64,000 nucleotides of DNA, taken from assembly GCA_965247175.1 (NCBI GenBank), contig OZ252006.1:4774001-4838000 (forward strand), in the 5' to 3' direction. The notes beneath the pieces are model-generated. The model did no database searches, was not told where the DNA came from, and worked only from the letters and a program-made list of their open reading frames with translations. The DNA is from JANQMX01 sp965247175. GTDB lineage: Bacteria > Pseudomonadota > Alphaproteobacteria > Kiloniellales > DSM-21159. Of this stretch, positions 33,790 through 42,142 are shown piece by piece; position 1 is the stretch's first letter; the number at the start of each line of letters is the position of its first letter. The translations under genes were made by a program, and so were the position numbers.

Positions 33790-34685
33790 AAGTCGGCCTT
33801 CAGCACCGTCTCGATAGAGGACGGAGTGACGCCGAGCTCCTTCAGGCCGGGCAGATCCGGCGAGGCGACATTGTCCCGGCTCATAAGGAAGACCTGTGCG
33901 TCCGTCAGCGGTGGGTTGGGCAGTAGCTTGGCAGCGGTGGCAAGCCCGTCCCAGATCGCGAGGGGAACGGGGAGGAGCAGCGGCCCGCGGCCGACATGGC
34001 GGCCGATCAGCTGCAGGAAGTCCCGGTAGGTATAGATGTTTGGGCCGCCAAGCTCGTAGATCTGTCCTTCTTTGCCTTCGCCAGCGGCGAAGCGGGCTGC
34101 CGCCTCGCCCACGTCGTCGACGAAGACCGGCTGTACCTGCGCCGTGCCACGGCCAAGAGTCGCGATGACTGGAAAGCGTCGGACGATCTTGATGAAGGTG
34201 TTCAAGAAAGCGTCGTCGGGACCGAAGATGGCGCTGGGCCGGAAGATGGTGGCTTGCGGGAAGGCCTCCCGCACGGCCGCTTCGCCCTCGGCGCGGCAAC
34301 GCACATAGTTCGAAGGCGCGTCGGTGCCGGCGCCGATGCCGGATATCTGCAAAAGCCTGGCGGCACCGGCCTGTCGTGCGGCTTCCGCGACGCGTCGCGC
34401 GCCTTCGATGTGGACCGCACGGAAGGTCGCCTCGCCCTGCTCGACATAGAGTGCGACGCTGTTGATCACAATCTCTGCGCCTTCCACCGCTGCGGTCACG
34501 GAGGCCTCATCGCGCACATCCGCACGGATTGTCTCCAGCCCTTCCACAGCTTTGAGCGTTTCGCGGACCTTGTCGGGATGGCGCGCGGCGACCCGGACGC
34601 GCAGACCACGCTCTAGCAGACGCGCCGCAATGCGGCGGCCGAGAAAGCCGTTCCCGCCGAACAGGGTCACGCTTCCGCTGGCCAT
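33786..34685 (-). CDS. NAD(P)-dependent epimerase/reductase, NDUFA9-like
   Basis: Predicted 299 aa. Rossmann motif GGNGFLGRRIAARLLERG, then RVRVAARHP, VRDEASVTAAVEGAEIVINSVALY, ARRVAEAARQAGAARLLQISGIG and ATIFRPSAIFGPDDAF. These match the atypical SDR group of complex I subunit NDUFA9 and related oxidoreductases. The active-site Tyr of classical SDRs is replaced (SxxY-K not clear), as usual in this subgroup. Proposed roles include ubiquinone-related or lipid-related chemistry. Convergent with pqqE and unlikely to belong to that operon. Confidence 0.88.
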   Translation of the reverse strand: MASGSVTLFGGNGFLGRRIAARLLERGLRVRVAARHPDKVRETLKAVEGLETIRADVRDEASVTAAVEGAEIVINSVALYVEQGEATFRAVHIEGARRVAEAARQAGAARLLQISGIGAGTDAPSNYVRCRAEGEAAVREAFPQATIFRPSAIFGPDDAFLNTFIKIVRRFPVIATLGRGTAQVQPVFVDDVGEAAARFAAGEGKEGQIYELGGPNIYTYRDFLQLIGRHVGRGPLLLPVPLAIWDGLATAAKLLPNPPLTDAQVFLMSRDNVASPDLPGLKELGVTPSSIETVLKADF

Positions 34686-34724
34686 GGGGTCTCCATTCGC
34701 TTCCTTGCCCTGGCCGTCCGCTGC

Positions 34725-35918
34725 TCAATCCTTCAGAAAGTCGTGAATCAAACGCTGGCAGCGCGGCCAGGCCGGGTCGGTTGCCGGCAGGATATGGTTG
34801 GCGGTGTCGAGGGTCACAAAGCGGGCGTCCTTGATGCCGGCGGCCAATTCCTGCCCTTGCTCGTAGGGTACCCCCACGTCGTTCCGCGCGCTGATGGCCA
34901 AGGTCGGGGCACGGACCTCCGGAAGAACCCCGCGGATATCCACGTCGCCGTGTGCCAGGAGGATCTCGGCCGCGTTATCCGGTGAGGTGGTCTTCTTCTG
35001 CAGGTCGGTGAACCAGGTTTGGCTCTCGGCCGGCGCATCCGGCATGTAGAGGGTGGTGAACATCTGCCGGATGGCCTTGTTGTCGCTGCCCCAGCCCGAG
35101 CGCATCAAGGTGCAGCGCGCCTCGCCCACCTTCACCGACTCCGGATTGCTCCGATACCGCCAGCCACGTGCGTAGCCTCCCAGCAGTATGAGCTTGGTGA
35201 CGCGCTCAGGATGCCGCGCGGCATAGACGACAGCTTTGGCGCAGCCTTGCGAGAGGCCTAAGAGTGGGAAGCGTTCGATGCCCAAGGTATCGACCACCGC
35301 CTCCAGGTCCTCGACCTGCCGTTCGAGGCTGAAGTCGGACACATCCCAAGCAGACAGGCCGTTTCCGCGCGCGTCATAGCGAACCAGACGATGCGCGCTG
35401 GCCAGCGCCGTGAAGACGTGCCGCCAGACCGGGCTTTCCCAGTCGAACTCCAGATGGTGGAGCCAGTTGGCCGCCTTGACCAGTGGAGGGCCGGAGCCGG
35501 CCATGGCATAGGCGATGCGCGTGCCGTCCGCGCTATGGCAGAAGCGGATGTCCTGGTCCGGCGGTTCGCTCAGGCCGCCAGTATTGCTGCCAGCCGCCTC
35601 CTCGGTGCCTGCCTCGACGACGGGGGCGGCAAAACGAAAGCCGTGGCCGTGCACGGTCTTGATAAAGCGCTGGGCCTTGCCGTCGTCGCCCAGTGCTTTC
35701 CTGGCGGAGCGTATAGCGCTTGAGAGCGCCGCCTCGGAGATGAAGCGGCCGTCCCAGATAGCGGTCAGCAGCTCATCCTTTGAAACGGCACGGTGCCGGT
35801 TCTCCAGCAGGTACAGCAGCAGCTCGAAGACCTTCGGCTCGACACGCACTGTCTCTCCACCGGCTGACAGTTCTCGTACAGCGGTATCCAACAAGAAGGA
35901 CTCGAAGAAGTACTGCAT
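34725..35918 (-). CDS. Winged-helix DNA-binding domain fused to alpha/beta hydrolase
   Basis: Predicted 397 aa. The N-terminal OmpR/PhoB-like winged helix (about 1-97) reads VRVEPKVFELLLYLLENRHRAVSKDEL, then SEAALSSAIRSARKALGDDG and FIKTVHGHGFRF. A short linker leads to an intact alpha/beta-hydrolase: nucleophile S223 in GLSQG, D347 in ARNDVGVP, H375 in TANHIL. It lacks a membrane segment, so it is a soluble regulator whose hydrolase domain could be the ligand sensor or an enzyme. Divergent from the OsmC-like/FAD/cysteine synthase operon (201-bp gap), which is its likely target. Such fusions occur in alphaproteobacteria but few are studied. Confidence 0.88.
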   Translation of the reverse strand: MQYFFESFLLDTAVRELSAGGETVRVEPKVFELLLYLLENRHRAVSKDELLTAIWDGRFISEAALSSAIRSARKALGDDGKAQRFIKTVHGHGFRFAAPVVEAGTEEAAGSNTGGLSEPPDQDIRFCHSADGTRIAYAMAGSGPPLVKAANWLHHLEFDWESPVWRHVFTALASAHRLVRYDARGNGLSAWDVSDFSLERQVEDLEAVVDTLGIERFPLLGLSQGCAKAVVYAARHPERVTKLILLGGYARGWRYRSNPESVKVGEARCTLMRSGWGSDNKAIRQMFTTLYMPDAPAESQTWFTDLQKKTTSPDNAAEILLAHGDVDIRGVLPEVRAPTLAISARNDVGVPYEQGQELAAGIKDARFVTLDTANHILPATDPAWPRCQRLIHDFLKD

Positions 35919-36119
35919 TCGCCGAGTATAGCGGGCCGGAAGGCTGTGTCATCGCTGGGTCCCCAGGATCTCCAGAACTTCCCCAGAAGATCTCCAGGGC
36001 CTCTCCAAGACTTGCTGGGTCAGCAGCCCTACCCCTGTCGTCGCACCGAACAGGGTGGCTTGGTCTGCCCGTTCGGCACGACTCACTGCTGCAAATCCAA
36101 AGAACGAAGGGACATCGAG

Positions 36120-36686
36120 ATGACCATGCAAACCGAGATCAAAACCGCCGACAACGGCGTGAATGTCGAAACCTTACTGACCGCCAAAGCAGCGATCACC
36201 GAGACGCCGGAAGCCGGTCAGTTTACCTGGCGGACCCGCTCCGAATGGACCGGCGGCGTAGAGAGCCGCACGACCATCGAGAGTTTCTTCGGGCTCGGCG
36301 AGGAGCAGGCCCGCAAGGCGCCGCACACGATCGATGCCGATCATCCCGAGCAGTTCGATGCCGCTGACAAGGGCGCAACGCCGGCTGAGATCGCGCTCAC
36401 GGCCTTGGCCGGCTGCCTGACCGCTGGCGTGGCAGCCGTGGCACAGCACCGCAACATTCAACTCCGCTCGGTAAGGGCCACTGTTGAGGGCGACATGGAC
36501 GTGGCCGGCATCCTCGGTATCGACCCGGACGTGCGCAACGGCTTCAGCGCCATCCGCGTGACCTTCGACATCGATGCCGATGCAACGCGGGAGGAGATTG
36601 CTGCCCTCGTTGCCCAGTCGCAGAAGCGCTCGGCCGTCTTCGACGTCATCACCAATCCGACCAACGTGCGCGTGGCGGTCGCTTAG
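36120..36686 (+). CDS. OsmC-like family protein
   Basis: Predicted 188 aa from ATG 36120 with an AAGGGAC site. OsmC fold: AKAAITETPEAGQFTWRTRSEWTGG, HPEQFDAADKGATPAEIALTALAGCLTAG and a C-terminal VFDVITNPTNVRVAVA strand. OsmC/Ohr proteins reduce organic peroxides with two cysteines. Here only C99 is present, and the second position, in the KRSAVFD segment, is Ser171, so classical peroxidase activity is doubtful. First of three genes on the plus strand with an FAD oxidoreductase (34 bp gap) and a cysteine synthase-glutaredoxin fusion (22 bp gap). Confidence 0.88.
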   Translation: MTMQTEIKTADNGVNVETLLTAKAAITETPEAGQFTWRTRSEWTGGVESRTTIESFFGLGEEQARKAPHTIDADHPEQFDAADKGATPAEIALTALAGCLTAGVAAVAQHRNIQLRSVRATVEGDMDVAGILGIDPDVRNGFSAIRVTFDIDADATREEIAALVAQSQKRSAVFDVITNPTNVRVAVA

Positions 36687-36720
36687 GCGCGAACCGTTTC
36701 GCGAAAAAGGAACAAGGGCT

Positions 36721-37959
36721 GTGAGAGCTGTCACCACCATCATCGTCGGCGCCGGGCAGGCCGGCCTTGCCATGAGCCGCGCGCTCTCGAACCGGGGCGT
36801 GGACCATCTCGTCCTCGACCGTGGGGCAGTGGGCAACGCTTGGCGCACCCAGCGTTGGAACAGCCTGCGCTTGCTCACACCCAACTGGTCGAACGCTTTG
36901 CCCGGGGCCCCATATCGGGGCCCCGAGCCGGATGGCTTCATGCCGATCTCCAAGCTGCTCATCCACCTTGAGACCTATGCCTGGCGGTTCGGCGTGCCAT
37001 TGCAAAGCCAGACAGCGGTGTTGCGGGTCACCCCGAGCGGCGCCGGCTACCGCGTGGACACCAGCCAGGGGCCGCTCCATTGCGAAACCCTGGTGATAGC
37101 GAGTGGCGCCTGCGCTCGGCCCCACGTGCCGGCGCTCTCGGTTGCCGCATCAAGCGCCGTCTTTCAGACCACGCCTGCTGCCTATAAACGGCCAAGCGAT
37201 CTGCCAGAAGGCGGCGTGCTCGTGGTGGGAGGGTCGGCCTCCGGCGCGCAGCTGGCGCGCGAGCTGCAGCTCTCTGGCCGACAGGTGACCTTGGCCACGG
37301 GCTGGCACACACGCCTGCCGCGGAGTTACCGCGGTCGCGACATCGAGTGGTGGCTCGATACGATTGGCCTGTTGGATGAGCGTTTCGACGAAATCGACGA
37401 CATTGATCGTGCCCGCCGCACGCCGTCGCCGCAGCTTATCGGCGCATCAGAGGCGGTCGATATCAACGCCCTGCAGGGCCTTGGCATCGAGGTAGTCGGC
37501 CGTCTGGCGGACGTACGCGACGGCCAGGCTCTGTTCTCCGGCGGCTTGGCCAATGCCTGCGCGGCGGCTGACCTCAAGATGCACCGGCTGCTCGATGCGG
37601 TGGATACCTGGGCAGCTGAGCGCGGTCTGGACGATGATCTGCCACCGCTGGACCGACCCGTTGCGACACGGCTGCCGCGCTCGCCTGCGCTGCAACGCAG
37701 CCTCACCGACGGGGGGATTCGCTCGATCCTTTGGGCTACCGGCTATCGGCCCGACTTCTCCTGGCTCGACGTGCCGGTCTTCGATGCCCGTGGGCGGCTG
37801 CGCCACCACGGCGGCGTGGTCGCGGCGCCCGGGCTTTATGCCATGGGTCTGACTTTCATGCGGCGGCGCCGGTCCCATCAGATCTCTGGCGTCGGCGCCG
37901 ACGCAAGTGAGCTCGCCGATCATCTGCTTGGCCACCTCGATAGCCGCCGCGCGGCTTGA
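36721..37959 (+). CDS. FAD-dependent NAD(P)-binding oxidoreductase (flavin monooxygenase-like)
   Basis: Predicted 412 aa from GTG 36721, preceded by AAGGAAC and AAGGG. FAD-binding GxGxxG motif at the start (IIVGAGQAGLAMSRAL), then the substrate/flavin segment GNAWRTQRWNSLRLLTPNW, second NAD(P)-binding motif VVGGSASGAQLARELQLSG, and a C-terminal WATGYRPDFSWLDVPVFD, as in flavin monooxygenase-like (CzcO/YlaL) proteins. Middle gene of the OsmC-like operon, 22 bp before the cysteine synthase fusion. A role in sulfur or thiol redox is suggested by its neighbours only. Confidence 0.88.
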   Translation: MRAVTTIIVGAGQAGLAMSRALSNRGVDHLVLDRGAVGNAWRTQRWNSLRLLTPNWSNALPGAPYRGPEPDGFMPISKLLIHLETYAWRFGVPLQSQTAVLRVTPSGAGYRVDTSQGPLHCETLVIASGACARPHVPALSVAASSAVFQTTPAAYKRPSDLPEGGVLVVGGSASGAQLARELQLSGRQVTLATGWHTRLPRSYRGRDIEWWLDTIGLLDERFDEIDDIDRARRTPSPQLIGASEAVDINALQGLGIEVVGRLADVRDGQALFSGGLANACAAADLKMHRLLDAVDTWAAERGLDDDLPPLDRPVATRLPRSPALQRSLTDGGIRSILWATGYRPDFSWLDVPVFDARGRLRHHGGVVAAPGLYAMGLTFMRRRRSHQISGVGADASELADHLLGHLDSRRAA

Positions 37960-37981
37960 ACCGACACAAAGGAGCGCCGCA

Positions 37982-39523
37982 ATGGCTCAACCCTTCATTG
38001 TTTCCAACGATACCGCTCCCCAGACGGCTGCCGCGAACGTTGCCCAGGGGCTGAAGCCCTCCGTCCTCGACACCATCGGACGTACGCCGATCGTGCGCTT
38101 GAACAACATCGGTCCCAAGCATGTGGCACTTTATGCCAAGCTCGAAGCCTTTAACCCCATGGGCTCGGTGAAAGATCGGTTGGCCTTGGGCGTGATCGAG
38201 GCGGCCGAGCGGTCCGGCGCGCTCAAGCCGGGCCAGACGGTCGTCGAGGGCAGCTCGGGCAACACCGGTATCGGGCTCGCCATGGTCTGCGCCCAGAAAG
38301 GCTATCCACTGGTTGTCGTGATGGCCGAGAATTTCAGCATCGAGCGCCGCAAGCTCCTGCGGTTTCTCGGGGCCAGAGTGGTGCTGACGCCCGCCTCCGA
38401 GAAGGGTACGGGCATGCTTGCCAAGGCGCGGGAGCTTGCCGAGACCCATGGTTGGTTCCTCACCCGTCAGTTCGAGAACGAGGCCAACGCCGATGTCCAT
38501 TCGCGCACCACGGCGCGGGAGATTCTGGCAGATTTCGCGGGGCTGGGTCTCGGCTACTGGGTCACCGGGTTCGGCACAGGCGGTACTTTGAAGGGCGTCT
38601 CACGCGTCCTGAAAGCAGAGAGTCCGCACACAACCATCGTGGTTGCCGAACCGGAGAACTCGCAAGTGCTGTCCAGCGGGATCGCGCAGACTCGACGGGC
38701 CGATGGCTCGGCGGCGGAAAGCCATCCCTCCTTCCGGCCGCATCCTATGCAGGGCTGGTCGCCGGACTTCATCCCAAAGCTCACCGGCGATGTCGCCGAA
38801 GCCGGCCTGATTGACCGCTTCGAGCCCGTGTCCGGCGCTGCCGCCATGCAAGGCGCCAAGGACCTGGCCACCAAGGAAGGTATCTTCGCTGGAATCACCG
38901 GCGGCGCCACCTTGGCGGCCGCGCTTCGCGTAGCCGAGACGGCCGAGCCGGGAGCGCGGATCCTCGCGATGATCCCTGACACGGGAGAGCGCTACCTTTC
39001 CACGCCGCTGTTCGACGACGTCGCGGTAGAGATGAGCGAGGCCGAGCAGGCCATCTCCGCCTCGACGCCGCTCTGCCGTTTCGATGCCACCGCAGCCGCG
39101 CCCACAGCTGTCATCCCGCAAGAGGCGGCACCGGCCGCAACGGCCTATGTTGCGGACATGATCGGCGACCCGGAGCAGCCGGTTGTCATGTTCGCCCTGG
39201 AATGGTGCGAGTTCTGCTGGTCGGTGCGGAAGCTCTTCGCCAAAGCTGGCATTCCCTTCCGCTCGATTGATCTCGACTCTGGCTCGTTCCAGGCGCCTGC
39301 CAGCAGCACCGAGGTCCGCGAGGCACTGTTCCTGCTGACGGGCGCCCCGACTATTCCGCAGATCTTTGTCGGCTGCGAGCTGATCGGCGGTGCCACCGAC
39401 GCTTTCGATGCCTTCAACTGCGGGGCACTGCAGACGCGTCTCGAACAGTACGGCGTGCCCTTCGACAAGGACTTCAAGGCCGATGCATACAGCTTCTTAC
39501 CAAAGTGGCTGCATCCGCGGTAA
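37982..39523 (+). CDS. Cysteine synthase A fused to a C-terminal glutaredoxin
   Basis: Predicted 513 aa from ATG 37982 after a perfect AAAGGAG. The first 355 residues are O-acetylserine sulfhydrylase: PLP lysine K64 in NPMGSVKDR, SSGNTG (91-96), GTGGTLKGV, and the IPDTGERYLST end. After a 40-residue linker (rich in A/P, residues about 365-395) follows a glutaredoxin domain with CEFC (C409, C412), the cis-Pro TIPQIFV and a GGATDAFDA GSH-binding turn. The combination suggests delivery of sulfide or persulfide equivalents, or redox control, linked to cysteine formation. Most CysK enzymes are 310-330 aa and not fused. It is the last gene of the operon, 7 bp from the convergent cytochrome c gene. 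Confidence 0.93.
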   Translation: MAQPFIVSNDTAPQTAAANVAQGLKPSVLDTIGRTPIVRLNNIGPKHVALYAKLEAFNPMGSVKDRLALGVIEAAERSGALKPGQTVVEGSSGNTGIGLAMVCAQKGYPLVVVMAENFSIERRKLLRFLGARVVLTPASEKGTGMLAKARELAETHGWFLTRQFENEANADVHSRTTAREILADFAGLGLGYWVTGFGTGGTLKGVSRVLKAESPHTTIVVAEPENSQVLSSGIAQTRRADGSAAESHPSFRPHPMQGWSPDFIPKLTGDVAEAGLIDRFEPVSGAAAMQGAKDLATKEGIFAGITGGATLAAALRVAETAEPGARILAMIPDTGERYLSTPLFDDVAVEMSEAEQAISASTPLCRFDATAAAPTAVIPQEAAPAATAYVADMIGDPEQPVVMFALEWCEFCWSVRKLFAKAGIPFRSIDLDSGSFQAPASSTEVREALFLLTGAPTIPQIFVGCELIGGATDAFDAFNCGALQTRLEQYGVPFDKDFKADAYSFLPKWLHPR

Positions 39524-39529
39524 GGCTTC

Positions 39530-39868
39530 CTACTCCGGCAGGGTGACCTCGACCTTGATGGCGGCGTACCACGCGGAAACGTTGGCGATGTCGTCGTCCG
39601 ACAGGCCTTCGGCGATGATCGACATCATGGGGTCGTGGCGCTCGCCGGAGCGGAAGGCCTTAAGCTGCTTTTCCAGATAGATCGTGCTTTCCCCAGCGAT
39701 GTTGGGCACGTGAGGCATCTTGGCCACACCGTCGATGCCGTGGCAGGCGGCGCAGGCCTTTGCTTTATCGCGGCCCTGGGTTGCGTCGCCGGCAAGGGCC
39801 GGCCCTGACAGCAGCGTGGTGGACAGGACGGCCACCAACAGGGCCGCAGAAAGTTGGGGCATCTTCAT
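39530..39868 (-). CDS. Small class I periplasmic cytochrome c
   Basis: Predicted 112 aa from ATG 39866-39868. A second ATG two codons on is also possible. Signal peptide ends with GPALAGDA. Heme c motif C39-A-A-C42-H43, a P-(N/x)-IAGES segment, and likely axial Met in the DPMMSII motif, in the layout of cytochromes c that accept electrons from PQQ enzymes. It follows the PQQ-type dehydrogenase gene on the same strand, 91 bp downstream, and probably takes electrons from it to the terminal oxidase. Confidence 0.92.
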   Translation of the reverse strand: MKMPQLSAALLVAVLSTTLLSGPALAGDATQGRDKAKACAACHGIDGVAKMPHVPNIAGESTIYLEKQLKAFRSGERHDPMMSIIAEGLSDDDIANVSAWYAAIKVEVTLPE

Positions 39869-39959
39869 CTCATTATGACAGCTATTCAACAAAGCGGCCG
39901 GGGCGCGCGATCGTCGCCCCGGCCATGAATTCACTGGTCGAGCTTGCCGCCTCTGGCGA

Positions 39960-41225
39960 CTACTCCTCGGGCTGATAGTAAATCCGGTAGATCGCGCCAG
40001 CGAAGTCATCTGACACGAGGATCGAGCCGTCGGGCAGCTGCGCGACGTCGACAGGCCGGCCCATGTACTCGCCGGTGTCAAGCAGCCAGCCATCCGCGAA
40101 GACCTTGGTCTCACCCACCGAGCCGTCGTCGTTGACGGAGGTGAACATAACGCGGGCGCCGATCGGCGTGGTGCGGTTCCAGGAGCCGTGCTGAGCGCTG
40201 AAGATGCCGCCCTTGTACTGCTCGGGGAACTGCCGCCCGGTGTAGAAGGTCAGACCAAGGTCGGCCGCGTGGGCTACTGTCTCGACGACCGGGGGAACGG
40301 CATCCGCAGGCGGGGTCTCGTCCTGATACTCCGCCGTCCGCACCAAGCCGCCGCCGTAGTAAGGGAAGCCGAAGTGCTGGCCGGCTGCCGTCTGGCGGTT
40401 GATCTCGCCCGGCGGGATGTCGTCACCCATGCCGTCGACCTGATTGTCGGTCCACCAGAGCTCGCCGTTCGCCGGGTTGAAGTCGATACCGACCGAGTTG
40501 CGGACGCCCAGGGTGTAGATCTCGCGCTCGCTGCCGTCCCAGCGGTTCATGCGGACGATGCCGCCGATGCCGGTCTCGTCATAGAACTCCTTCTTCTCTT
40601 TCGGCGTCACGTTGAAGGGCTGGCCCAGCGCCACGTAGAGCTTGTCGTCGGGGCCGATGCGGCAGACACGAGCGCCGTGATTGAAGGACTCTTCCTCGAC
40701 CGGAATGAGCTCTCCTTGATCGACGGTCACGATCACGGCGACGTCCGGGCTTTCATAGAAGAACTCTGCGGCCGGGAAATTGAGAATGCGATTGTGTTCG
40801 GCGACATAGAGGAAACCGTCGCGCGAGAAGCAGACGCCGTTGGGCACCTTGAAGTCGACCGGCGGAGCGAAGACCTTCACCTCGTCAGCGACACGGTCCT
40901 TGTTGCGGTCGGTGACGGCCCAGACCCGTGTCTTGCGGGTGCCGACGAAGACCATGCCGGTGGAGGGGCCGACAGCCATATGCCGTGCATCGGGCACGAC
41001 GGCATAGAGGTCGATCTTGAAGCCCGGCGGCATGTTGATCATTTCCAGGTTCTTGCGCAGTTGCGCCGCGTAGTCCGTGTCCTGATCCACGGTCTCGATA
41101 TCCAGCGAAGAGCCGGTGATCTTAAACTGCTGGAGCTTGTCGAGGTTACTGGCGCCGGCGGACCCAGCGGCGAAAAGGAGCGCGACGGCGGCGGTGGCCC
41201 CCAGCCAGGCGGCTTTCCCGAACAT
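39960..41225 (-). CDS. PQQ-dependent sugar dehydrogenase-like (sorbosone dehydrogenase family)
   Basis: Predicted 421 aa from ATG 41223-41225 after GGGAGGATAG. The frame is open further upstream but lacks a ribosome-binding site. Signal peptide (LGATAAVALLFAAGSAGASN). Beta-propeller with PPGFKIDLYAVVPDARHMAVGP, GTRKTRVWAVTD, NGVCFSRDGFLYVAEHNRIL, GARVCRIGPDDKLYVALG and GVRNSVGIDFNPANGELWWTDN, as in soluble PQQ glucose/sorbosone dehydrogenases. It probably oxidises a sugar or polyol in the periplasm, with cytochrome c encoded next. The pqq operon 6 kb away would supply cofactor. PQQ-binding residues were not individually verified. Confidence 0.88.
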   Translation of the reverse strand: MFGKAAWLGATAAVALLFAAGSAGASNLDKLQQFKITGSSLDIETVDQDTDYAAQLRKNLEMINMPPGFKIDLYAVVPDARHMAVGPSTGMVFVGTRKTRVWAVTDRNKDRVADEVKVFAPPVDFKVPNGVCFSRDGFLYVAEHNRILNFPAAEFFYESPDVAVIVTVDQGELIPVEEESFNHGARVCRIGPDDKLYVALGQPFNVTPKEKKEFYDETGIGGIVRMNRWDGSEREIYTLGVRNSVGIDFNPANGELWWTDNQVDGMGDDIPPGEINRQTAAGQHFGFPYYGGGLVRTAEYQDETPPADAVPPVVETVAHAADLGLTFYTGRQFPEQYKGGIFSAQHGSWNRTTPIGARVMFTSVNDDGSVGETKVFADGWLLDTGEYMGRPVDVAQLPDGSILVSDDFAGAIYRIYYQPEE

Positions 41226-41399
41226 ATCTATCCTCCCTTGTTTGCAAGCCGCTCTCATCCGGCGGCTATGGACAGAAGATATAGTCTCTACGCAGGGAGG
41301 CAACAGGCTACGACTGTAGGCGGCGTTGCGTGGTGAGCAGAGCAGGCGCGAATGCCCACGTCCTATGGCCGGAACATGCGCAGGACCGCAATGCGGTCG

Positions 41400-42128
41400 T
41401 CATACCAACCGGCCGTCTTCCATGGATAGGATCCGGTCCGCTCGATCGAGAATGCGGTTGTCGTGAGTGACCATCAGTGTCGTGGTACCGCGCCTCTCAC
41501 CCAAGCGTTTGAGCAGGTCCACAACTTCCATCCCTGTGACCCTGTCTAGCGCTGCCGTGGGCTCGTCGGCGAAGACGATCTCAGGATTGCCGACCAAGGC
41601 GCGCGCCACGGCGACGCGCTGCTTTTGTCCGCCGGAGAGTTTCTGGGGCAGGTAGTCGAGGCGGTCGGCCAAGCCCAGGAGACTGAGCACATGCTCGGCT
41701 GCCTCTTGGCAGCGTGAAGCGGCAAGCCCGTGGACCTCGAGGCCCAGGCGCACGTTCTGCACCGCCATCAGGCTTTCGTGCAGGTTATGGGCCTGAAAGA
41801 TGAAGCCGAGTTTCCGTCGGCAGGTCGCCAAAAGATCAGGGCTCGCGCCGCGCAATTCCTGCCCGAGTAGCCGCACGCTTCCGGACTGCACTTCGCGCAG
41901 GCAGCCGGCGAGCGTCAGCAGTGTCGTCTTGCCTGAGCCAGAGGGGCCCATGAGCACAATGAATTCACCGCGGGCGATAGAGAGATCGATATCGAAGAGT
42001 GCTTGCTTGCGCGTTTCGCCGCTGCCGAACCAATGATCCAGTCCGCGCATTTCGAGTACCCTTTCGGCCTCCAATGGCGCTTGAAGGGGTATGGCGTGGT
42101 GATCAGGTGCAGTCGCGAGGTTTGCCAT
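41400..42128 (-). CDS. ABC transporter ATP-binding protein, DevA-like
   Basis: Predicted 242 aa from ATG 42126-42128. The frame is open upstream but only inside the permease gene. Walker A GPSGSGKTT, Q-loop FIFQAHNLHESL, signature LSGGQKQRVAVARAL, Walker B IVFADEPTAALD, H-loop TLMVTHD. It belongs to the MacB/DevA/LolD group that energises a single permease and works with an HlyD-type adaptor. It is the last gene of a three-gene operon, 14 bp after the permease gene. Confidence 0.93.
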   Translation of the reverse strand: MANLATAPDHHAIPLQAPLEAERVLEMRGLDHWFGSGETRKQALFDIDLSIARGEFIVLMGPSGSGKTTLLTLAGCLREVQSGSVRLLGQELRGASPDLLATCRRKLGFIFQAHNLHESLMAVQNVRLGLEVHGLAASRCQEAAEHVLSLLGLADRLDYLPQKLSGGQKQRVAVARALVGNPEIVFADEPTAALDRVTGMEVVDLLKRLGERRGTTTLMVTHDNRILDRADRILSMEDGRLV

Positions 42129-42142
42129 AGTTCGCTGTCCGC

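Noticed and set aside
32638..34299. 553-codon minus-strand frame overlapping pqqE and the NDUFA9-like gene
   Set aside because: It runs across real genes in other frames and is not coding-like.
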